A stretch of 64,000 nucleotides of DNA from positions 126,501 to 190,500 of the forward strand of contig BLAL01000011.1 of the NCBI GenBank assembly GCA_015698045.1, in the 5' to 3' direction. Shown here in pieces: positions 48,223-56,835 of this stretch. The DNA comes from Rhizophagus clarus. Its lineage: Eukaryota > Glomeromycota > Glomeromycetes > Glomerales > Glomeraceae. The notes beneath the pieces are model-generated. The model ran no database searches, was not told where the DNA came from, and saw nothing but the letters and a program-made list of their open reading frames with translations. The position numbers and the translations under genes are program-made. Each line of letters begins with the position of its first letter. Within the stretch, counting starts at the first letter, position 1.

Positions 48223-49025
48223 AGAAGAAGAAGAAAAGAAAAGAAGAAGAAAAGAAATAAAAATGAAATGAATGAATAAATGAAAAATAATGGATAAAAA
48301 AAAAAAAAAAAAAAAAAAAATGAAAAAATGAAAAAATGAACGAGATAAAAAATAATATTATTTAAGGCTTTATCTTTAAAACTTCTTCAATAAAGGAAGG
48401 TACATAACCAATTCCTCCTCCAGAACCAGTAGACCTTTATTAAATCCATTTTAAAGATAGGTAAAATAAGGGAACCTAAATAAAATCCTATAATCCCTAC
48501 CAAGACCAGGAGCTTATACATCTCCGAGTAAAGGCCTGAGATTAAAAGAAATTATTTAAGTATATGGAAATATAAAAAATGGATGCCTACCTTTTTTCGT
48601 TGTAAAAATAAATCTTTTATAATAGAGCGGGATCTTGCTGAGAGTAAAGAATCATCTTTAAGTAATCCAATTAGGGTTACAAAAAAATGATTATCATTTC
48701 TATAAGGGGTTTGATCTTTTTTGGAAATCCAATTTATAAAATGATCTTTGGACCACTGTTCGACAGAAAAAATTTGAAAATAATCAAGTCTTCCACCAGA
48801 AGAGTTAGATTCTTTCTTTAATGACGAGATAAGTTCCAAAATACAAATAATAGGTCCCATTTTAAAACCCATAGTCAGTAATAAATCCTGCGTTAATAAA
48901 AGAAAGGAACGTCCATTTATTTTTTCATCTTTAAGAAGATCCAAATCATCACTATCCAGCCCAATATCTTGAACATGTAAAAAACTAACAAGTTGCTCTG
49001 TGTTGAAATCAATAGAAAAAGCCAT
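47380..49025 (-). CDS. Antisense SAM-domain / PD-(D/E)XK-like nuclease gene inside the retroelement
   Basis: Two exons on the minus strand, 49,025-48,591 and 48,111-47,380, with a 479-bp GT-AG intron (donor GTAGGC, acceptor TTGATAG). Both exon ends are in phase 0, giving 388 residues with no interruption. Exon 1 carries a SAM-like domain (residues about 5-72: LVSFLHVQDIGLDSDDLDLL, INGRSFLLLT, MGFKMGPIICILELISSLKK). Exon 2 carries a Ser/Pro-rich linker, then a PD-(D/E)XK-like fold: YDAEMYHIL, YCDFAIKF, PIAILELVVTASS and DLKRHYIRIFEYASQL. The catalytic Lys position reads Val (ELV), so activity is doubtful. Similar proteins occur, in my recollection, as a large Glomeromycotina family, some linked to Crinkler-type nucleases. 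It lies wholly between pol and the 3' LTR and runs opposite to the element, which suggests gene capture or a family-typical antisense gene. Confidence 0.75.
48178..48322. repeat. Poly(A) and purine microsatellite within the cargo intron
   Basis: About 40 consecutive A, then GAA/AGAAA repeats and another A-run at 48,297-48,320. It lies inside the intron of the antisense gene, where the minus strand reads as a long T-rich tract. Its length may be unreliable in the assembly. Confidence 0.9.
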
Positions 49026-49494
49026 AATAATATTAAAAAAAAAAAAGAAGAAGAAAAAGAGATAATACTAAATTAATAAAACAAAAAATAATAATGAAAA
49101 ATGTAATAATACTCTTACCTTGAGAAATAATGATTATATATATAAAGAAAAAGAAAGACGCGTAAAAATTAAAAAAACGCGTAAAGACTAAAAGAACAAA
49201 ATATGAGAAAAGAAGATAATAATAATTTTAACATGAGTATTATGAAGATTAAATAGGAATAGGATTTTGAAAACACGAGAATTTATTAAATAAAGTAATA
49301 TAAACACATGTTAGTAACTCAGAGGTGACATAATGTTAAATCAATAATATATATAGTAATATTTATTCAGGAAAAATTACTAAATAGGAAGAATTATTTG
49401 ATTAGTTTGATATATGTAGTTAAAAGTACTTATGTCCTTCAATTCGAAAACTCTAGAAATAATTTTATAAAAGTTTCACAGGAGTTCAACCCTT

Positions 49495-49507
49495 AAAGAG
49501 AGGGAAA
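49495..49507 (+). other. Polypurine tract
   Basis: AAAGAGAGGGAAA lies directly before the 3' LTR, the expected plus-strand priming site. Confidence 0.75.
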
Positions 49508-49941
49508 TGTTACATAAGATTTTATAAATTAGATTATTCTAGTATAATCTATATGAATGAAAAAAGTTAGGAAATTTATAGGGTAATCTAGAAAATTGTA
49601 GTACCCGGAATTAGGATTTAAGACAAATCTAGAAAGTAATAGATTTAGAATAAGATAGAAAGATTAAAGATTATAAAAGGAAGAGAATTTGGATTAAGTA
49701 AAAAAAGAAGTTTATGCGTTAAACTTAAATTACAGTTAACTGTCACTTGTATTTATTAATAAAGACAATTAGGTTGTATGCGTTACAACTGAAAACTTTA
49801 TTAATAATCTGATCATAAATTATAAACGATAATAAAAGTATTAGCCTTCAGACTATAAATAAACTTGCTCTCTAAAGTTAAACTCATTTGTTATTCCAGA
49901 TCACGTGTAACTTTTCAGTCAGTTGCATTCGTTGGATAACA
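49508..49941 (+). repeat. 3' LTR of the Ty3/gypsy element
   Basis: 434 bp, about 99% identical to the 5' LTR. The roughly five differences are all transitions and cluster at the right end. Confidence 0.95.
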
Positions 49942-49999
49942 ACACGTAAAAAACTAAAATTTATTGCAATACTTTATTTTATTGTTATAATTGAAATTG

Positions 50000-50870
50000 A
50001 CTTCTGGATTAAATAATAAATTATTACATTTAAAAAAAGTTTTTATATTATTGTTTGTAATAAAAAAATTTTATTGACCGGGTTCATCTAAAAGTCTGAC
50101 AACCTAAAAAAATAAAAAAGAAACGTTAGTATGTTTTTTTTAATATATTAAAAAAATTCCTCCTACTTTCCACTAAATTTACTTACGTACATTTCAAGTC
50201 TGAGTTCGTTCAAGAAGTCTGGCAACCTAAAGAAAAAAAAAAAAGAAATAAAAGAAACATTAGTATGTTTCTTCAATATATTAAAAAAAAATCCCCTTCC
50301 ACTCCCCACTAACTTACTTGCATACTTTTCAAGTCTGGGTTCGTTCAAGAAGTCTGGCAACCTAAAGAAAAAAAAAGAAATAGAAGAAACGTTAGTATGT
50401 TTCTTCAATATATTAAAAAAAAATTCTCTTCCACTCCCCACTAACTTACTTGCGTACTTTTCAAGTCTGGGTTCGTTCAAGAAGTCTGGCAACCTAAAGA
50501 AAAAAAAAAGAAATAGAAGAAACGTTAGTATGTTTCTTCAATATATTAAAAAAAAATCCCCTCCCACTCCCCACTAACTTACTTGCGTACTTTTCAAGTC
50601 TGTGCAATATATTAAAAAAAAATCCCTTTCCACTTCCCACTAACTTACTTGCGTACTTTTCAAGTCTGGATTCATTCAAGAAGTCTGGCAACCTAAAAAA
50701 AAAAAAGACATATGTAGATAGAAGAAATATTAGTATGTTTCTTCAATATATTAAAAAAAAAATCCCCTCTCATCCCCCTACTAACTTACTTGCGCACATT
50801 CCAAGTTTGGGTTCGTCCAAGAAGTCTGGCAACCTAAAGCAAAAAAAAATAAAAATAAAATTTTTTTTTT
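50000..50870 (-). repeat. Splice-bounded tandem module array E (44-nt blocks, TACTAAC branch site)
   Basis: On the minus strand about six modules repeat with a 132-135-bp period. Two blocks measured exactly are 44 nt (50,361-50,318 and 50,493-50,450): GTTGCCAGACTTCTTGAACG continuing to TACGCAA. Each is followed by GTAAGTTAG, a roughly 60-nt stretch, ACATACTAACGTTTCTTC (a canonical TACTAAC branch site), a T-rich tract and CTTTAG. The last module (from about 50,100 down) lacks a donor and reads GGTCAATAAAATT, an AATAAA polyadenylation signal, so it resembles a terminal exon. 44 is not a multiple of three and two of the three frames hit TGA in the block, so joined blocks could not encode a long repeat protein. 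Readthrough frames of about 100 residues exist but run through the intron-like parts. Confidence 0.7.
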
Positions 50871-51540
50871 TATGGTTTAAAAAAAACTGTAACCATTTTT
50901 TTTTTCAAAAAAAAAAGATTATCTACGATCAGTAAATCAGCTCATATAACTGATATTAAAACTGATCAGAAATCTGCAAATCGCAGATTAGTGAATGCTG
51001 AAACTATCGAAATAGATTCAGTATGTCAAAACTATTTTGGCATTTTGATAAATTAGAAGGTCAATGTCGAAATGTTAAAATAGTTTTGACAATTTTGATA
51101 TGTCGAAACTCCTTAGTTTTGGTAGGCAACTTTATATACACTATTTGACTATAATTCAACAATGTCAAATATATGTTTAATCATAGATTATTACTAATTG
51201 AGGTCAAATAATTTTTAATTTTGGTCGAATATAGGCCGAATTTTATTAAGGCCAAATATTCCTTTTTCGACTAGTGTTTTATCATTATTGATTATATCTT
51301 TTTAAACTTTCTTTTTTTACCTTTAATTTTATCACTGCTGATTGTAACTTGTTTTATTGATTTTTATCTTTAAATAGAAGTTTTGTAATCATTCTTTATT
51401 ATATTATAATTTAAATAATAAAATTTATTCAACAAGAACAAAATAATAAATAAATTAATTGACAATAATTATAACAAATAAAAGGATATTATTACTATTT
51501 AATACCATATACTAATGATATAAATATACAGATTATAAAA
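50871..51540. other. AT-rich spacer
   Basis: No gene. The words ATTTTGATATGTCGAAACT and ATTTTGATAAATTAG recur with inverted relatives at 50,960-51,120. Near 51,260-51,350 a degenerate TTTATCACTGCTGATTG pattern recalls the 37-kb minisatellite. Confidence 0.4.
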
Positions 51541-51544
51541 GATA

Positions 51545-52060
51545 TGTCGTAAACAAATAATTATCAGTATAAAACATATATTGTAAACTGGGACATTATA
51601 CTGTCGACCAGTATAAAACATACGTCGTAAATATGGCCATTATACTGTTCGACTAGTATAAAGCATACATTATACACTGGGACATTATACTGTCGACCAG
51701 TATAAAACATACATCATAAACTGGGAAATTATACTGTTAACCAGTATAAAACATACATTGTAAACTGGGACATTATACTGTTCAGCCAGTATAAAATATA
51801 TGTCGTAAACTGGAACATTATACTGCTTGACCAGTATAAAACATACATTATACACTGGGACATTATACGGTTCGCAAATAAAGGCCAGTATAAAATATAC
51901 GTTATATACCAGAACATTATACGGTTTGCAAATAAACGCCAGTATAAAACATACGTTAAACACTGGGATATTATACGGTTCGCAAATAAATGCCAGTATA
52001 AAATATACGTTATAAACAGGAATAATATACTGCATACAAGTATAAAGTGTACAAATCTTC
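51545..52060. repeat. ~47-60-bp tandem repeat (CCAGTATAAAACATAC unit)
   Basis: About ten units, each with CCAGTATAAAACATAC and ACTGG(G/A)ACATTATACTG. Later units gain GCAAATAAA, which lengthens them. CCAGTATA and TATACTGG-like words make each unit partly self-complementary. Several frames are open through it, but this follows from the repeat and I do not call a protein. Confidence 0.85.
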
Positions 52061-52219
52061 ATATTTATAAATACCATATATATGATATGGCATGCAAAAT
52101 ACCAAATGTATATCGTATGTGCAAATACTGGTATAATACTTTAATCATACTGTATATATACTGTAATAATACTGTTCGCAAAATATGGCAATACCGTATA
52201 ATAACTGTATCCATAATTT

Positions 52220-53357
52220 TTATAGGGCAGATAATACTTTTAAGAATGTCAATGTTATTATTACCAGTTATTATCCTCAAGAAGAAGAATAAGCACAATT
52301 ATTGGATTTTATAGTGTATGATATACTGGTGAAATGGAATAACTATATCCTTTTGACCAATTTAGGATGATGGGATAAAGTCATTTCAGTCAGCACAAGG
52401 ATACACAAGAAGTATCTATTTGCGAGGGTTTGATTGATTCCTGACCATAAGTGCTTGAAATACTATAACGGAGGGGACTGGACTGTCAACTTAGGAGGAA
52501 TTTCTGTTTGATAGTTCCCTACTTCCTGGAACCTCTCAGAAAGGAAACAATGCGAAAAGTTTTAAGCTGTCATGTATAATATTCCAGATGACATGACAGA
52601 TGACTCTTTATTCTTAAATAGACATCCACACTAGTTTTTATTGGATAGTGACATAAAATCATTTAAAATTGTTAAAGAAGTTGATAGAATTAGAAAGCTG
52701 ATAAATTATTTTGACACATGGGATCATGTTTGTACCCACATTAATAATTCTCAGCTTTGAAATGACATTAGAATTTTTTGGTGCCATTATTTCACTCCTA
52801 ACTTCAAGAATTTACATAAATTTGCTTGATTTAGCAATGCAGATAAGTCCTTAAAGACTTCTAAAGGGTCTAATTTTTCTTTTTTAGGTTTTAATATTAA
52901 CATCCATAAGAACGATCATAATAAAACTCCCAAATCTGACCACTTTACCAAGAAGATCAATTATTCAAGAACTGGTTAGTTCTTCAAACTGGATGTGAAA
53001 TATTTAATAGCTGGATTGAAGGCATTGTTGGAATATTATATTTAGGTTAATTGAAAGGAAAAGATAGATAATTCTATACTAATTTCTTGTCATGCTTAGC
53101 ATTCGCTTTATGTAATATTTTTTGTTTTATTAGATCATAGAATATTTCTTTTTTATTTTTCATTTCCTTTATACCTTGAACAATTTTATAACTAGACTTC
53201 CTATTATATTAAAGAGAATAGCTAGAGCTATAGTAGTCATAAGATATATCTATGACCCTAGTATGAGGAACAGGTAGGCTTTATCTTTCTGATCTTTTGT
53301 ATGCTTATCTATCTTTTTTCAGTAAATAAAAGCACTTCTTTTAACTAAAAAAAAAAA
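52220..53357 (+). mobile_element. 5'-truncated, decayed copy of the RRM-ORF retroposon
   Basis: About 1.13 kb. The plus strand matches the C-terminal half and the 3' tail of the intact element at 56,851-58,899. It begins near the text that there encodes NGNVIITEYIPQDQ and runs through ACAATTATTGGAT, GACTGGACTGTCAACTT and AAGCACTTCTTTTAACT to a poly(A) tract. The coding part has many stops and frame changes, most explained by C-to-T or G-to-A. 5' truncation with an intact 3' end is the signature of target-primed reverse transcription. No clear target-site duplication was found. Confidence 0.75.
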
Positions 53358-53369
53358 TGTTTATTCAGT

Positions 53370-54030
53370 TGTTAGATAAAGATTTCTTTCCTTTCTATTT
53401 ATTTCATATTCATGTCTATGAAGACTAGTATTTCTGTAAAAGAGAGAAAATATTTTATTAGAACACTTATTAAATAAAAAACTTCACCTATTTATTACTT
53501 TATGTTTAATAGTATTTACAAAGAAGAAAAAAGAAATATTTTGCCAAAAACATTTCTTAATAAAAGAAAAGACTTTCTATTCATTTTCAAGTCTAATAGT
53601 ATCATAGTATTTTTATAAAAAGAGAAAAAGGACGTTTCATTAAAAATACTTATTGATCAAAAGAAAATTTCCTCTCCTTTGATCCTTTTTATTTACTTTA
53701 ACCTCATGTTTAATAGTATTTTTGCAAAAGAAAGTTCTTCTTGATTTTATTTTTAACAGTGTTTTTACAAAAAGAAAGGAAAAATTTTTGGTAAAAACAT
53801 TTAATTTTTCTTTTCTTTTGACTTTTCATTTACCTTAGACTCACTTATGTTTAACAGTATTTCTACAAAAAAAGAAGAAAAATGTTTAATTAAAAATATT
53901 ATTTAAATAAAATGATTTTTTTTCCTTTCACATTTTTTTTATTTACCTTAATTCGTATTTAATAGTACTTTTACAAAAAGAAAGGAAAAAAATGTTTTGT
54001 TAGAAATATTTAGTTAAAAGAAATTTTTTC
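53370..54030 (-). repeat. Degenerate module array F (~125-bp units)
   Basis: About six imperfect units share GTTTAATAGTATTTTTACAA followed by AAAGAAAGGAAAAA. The best copy (about 53,870-53,830) reads on the minus strand TTTTTTTGTAG, a short block AAATACTGTTAAACATAAGT..., then AAG|GTAAATG. It has the same acceptor-block-donor layout as arrays A-E, but most copies have lost the AG or GT. Confidence 0.45.
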
Positions 54031-56096
54031 TTAAAAAGTAGGAGGTGCATTATGCACTTTATTTACTAAATAAAAAATAGCCAATCAAAATTTACTACAT
54101 GATAGAAAATGCGTTACAATACCCCCACGTAAAAATGTTTTTTCCTTAAACTATTACTAGTACATATATATATATACTATATCTACTGTAATAAATAGAA
54201 GTTAACTAAATGGCAATATAATAGATAGAATAATTATATAATACAAAATCACGTAATATAATCAGATGGAAACATAAGTACATGATATAACTGGATGGGA
54301 GTATAAGTTATATTTAGAATTTATTTTTAGCTTAGATTTTATTTTTAGCTTCTATTTTTATTTACTTTATTTATTTTTAGATTAGAAAAGATAGTATTAG
54401 AAATATAGTGAAAACATTTTTTTATAATAATTTAGTTAAAGGAATAATTAAAAAAAAGGAATGATATAATGTTTTACAATGCTAAGTATTACAATCAGTA
54501 TAATGGATAATAGTAAATAATTTAGGATTGGTTCATAAATTAACATTACAAAATGTAAAAAAATATCTTTAACATTCCAAATCTTTTAAATAATGTAATA
54601 TCAAGTAATAGAGAAAGGAAATGAATAACTATATTTAGAGAGAAGAAAGATAAATTCCAGTAGGAAAATATTTTCTTATACTTCTTATAATCATAGTTTA
54701 GTGAAACATTAATTTGTATAAAAAAATGTATTTTTTGACTTATTTTCAGTAGTCAAGAAAGTTCTGCAGAAAGTAATAATAAAGAGAACTATATTTAAAT
54801 AAAAATTTAAAAAGAAATATTTTAAATGTCATCTTTTTTAGTAATTTTACTAAAGAGAAGTTATATGATTTAGATTCATTATAAACTGGTAACTAGATAT
54901 TTGAATATTTATTTTGATATATCAAATAAAAGAGTAAAGTTATGTTTATTTGAAAATTAAAGTCAAAAGTAAAAATATGGCAGAAGTTCTTTAAAAATGA
55001 AATTTAAAAAAGTTATGTATAAATAAAAAAGAACATGGTTTAAAAGGAATAATGTAGTTGTGACGAGAGCTATTGTTAAATAAAATTAAAATTAAAGGAA
55101 TATATTTCCTTAGAATGAAGTGAACAGAGAAATGATGTGAGGAAGTATTATAAAATGATATAATAGAAGAAATAAAATTATAAGAGAAAATCTAAATCAA
55201 GCAATGTAATGAGCTTATCATAAAGAAACTAGCATAGCACAGTATTACTGTTAGAACAGTTTCCACTTATAATATAAAAAATTACTAATACAACTGAAAT
55301 CAAATATAAATTTGATACAAATAACAAAATTTAACTTAAATTAATAAATTTTTTACTAAAATTATTAACACAAATTAAATACAAATTAAATTGCATCACA
55401 TCAATATTATTTATATTTAATTAAACAAAATCTGCATATTGTTATATAATGATTATAAAAATTACTATAAAATTATAAATTGTTATTATACCTATGAAAT
55501 CATTTGAATAATATCACTTCATATGATTTTTACCTAAGATGTAAATTAATAAATTTCTAAATTAAATATATAATATTAGAGAAGTTACACATATCACATA
55601 ATATTCATTTTATTATAACCCTTAGTCTCTCTTCCTTCTGTTAGATTTAATAACCAATCAGATTATAGTATTTATAAATTATATAATTAATATAAATATA
55701 ATGTAAGATTTTAACTATCATCCTTTCACCTTTGATAATTACATAATATATGTAAGCTTCTTTATATTTATCAAAATTTTTAAATTTAAAAAATATAATA
55801 TAAAATTTTTATTATAAAATTAATATAAAAAGTAAAAATTTAAAGAAAATAAATATTTAAATAAATTATGATAAATCTAAAAAATAATAAAAAAAAATTG
55901 TAATTATAATATAAATTAAAATTTAGCAAATTTTTTTTTTAAAATAATTTATTAATTTATTGTTTTTTATTTTTATTTTTATTTAATTAATTAATTTTTT
56001 TTTATATATTAAAAAAATAGAGTTTATTAAGAATTTAAAAATAATATTCTGAATAAATTAAATTAATTTAAAATAATTTTTTTTTTGCAAGGTAGT
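54031..56096. other. AT-rich spacer
   Basis: No gene. It contains the second copy (about 54,890-55,260) of the dispersed repeat seen at 7.8-8.1 kb and an AACACAAATT-rich part (about 55,290-55,400) like 36.5 kb. 55,740-56,080 is almost pure A/T. Confidence 0.4.
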
Positions 56097-56393
56097 AGGA
56101 CCCCAGACATTACTGATACAACTCATAATCATGAAAAAGAGCAAATTGATGTGAAATTTAGAAATCAAAAAACATGTATTTTGCAATTTTCTCATCAACC
56201 AGTGATCCAAATTGGATGAACTTTTTTTTAAAATGTAGCTCTCAATGAGCTCTACAAAATAAAAAAATGTATAATGAAATTAGTTGAATAGATGGCGAGA
56301 TATCCTTAAAAAACTAAAAGAGTAAATTGGCTTAATTTTGAGAAAAATGGGTAAAAAAAAAATGTGAGTTATTTTAGTAATATCTGGGATCCT
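56097..56393. mobile_element. MITE with 8-bp TSD, AGGACCCC family (copy 3)
   Basis: 297 bp. Ends AGGACCCCAGACATTACT and, inverted, AGGATCCCAGATATTACT form about 18-bp inverted repeats. Direct repeats AAGGTAGT (56,089-56,096) and AAGGTAAT (56,394-56,401) differ by one transition. The interior has GAGCTC-centred inverted words and no coding capacity. Its length matches copy 2 (299 bp), but the inner sequence differs. Confidence 0.8.
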
Positions 56394-56835
56394 AAGGTAA
56401 TGCAATTTGTGAGTTTATTAATTATATAGTAAAGTACAGAAATATCTGTTATATATAACTAATTTATTAAAACTCTAAACTGGTTCCCCATTTAGAAGAT
56501 TGCTCTTATACCCCTACCATCACCTTATGAATTCACCCATATTCTTCCATAATAACTATTGAATTATATAAGATCATTATATCATATGGCTTCAGTATAT
56601 ACTTTCACTAACTTAAAATAATTTATAAATTAAGCTAAATTAAAATAGATTTGATTTAAGAATTTTTTAATATATAACAATAATTCAAGTTATAAATCAA
56701 TTCTGATTTAAGTTAATTTCAAAAATATATTAATATTTAACTTGATTTGGATTAATTCAAATCTGTAATAATATTTTAGATTTTAATACTTCATATCTAC
56801 CAATTTATTTTATTTTTTTTTTTTCCTTCAAAGGT
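56394..56835. other. AT-rich spacer
   Basis: No gene or repeat ends seen up to the retroposon's target-site duplication. Confidence 0.45.

Larger units (their letters stand above)
40234..49941 (+). mobile_element. Ty3/gypsy LTR retrotransposon with antisense cargo gene
   Basis: A 9.7-kb element with two 434-bp LTRs (TG...CA) differing at about five positions, roughly 1.2%, so the insertion is young. Flanking ACAC is shared on both sides (4 bp, or AACAC if the LTR edge is set one base in). Parts in order: primer-binding site, large gag, protease, reverse transcriptase, RNase H, integrase (the gypsy order), then an extra 2.1-kb segment with a minus-strand gene, polypurine tract and 3' LTR. The coding part is nearly whole, with about two or three interruptions. 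It inserted between two splice-module arrays. Confidence 0.95.

Noticed and set aside
50163-50691. Repeat protein with PDFLNEPRLEKYASKLVG units
   Set aside because: The long frames run through the T-rich tract, TACTAAC branch word and splice signals of each unit and exist only because unit lengths happen to allow it. The repeat is better read as exon-intron modules.
38040-50870. Arrays D and E as one gene split by the Ty3 insertion
   Set aside because: Both lie on the minus strand on either side of the element, but array E ends in its own AATAAA block and its repeat unit (44-nt block) differs from array D (113-nt block).
51685-52314. Several 60-130-residue frames on both strands over the CCAGTATA repeat
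   Set aside because: Both strands are open in several frames, as expected from the repeat's composition. The peptides are simple repeats of the DNA unit.
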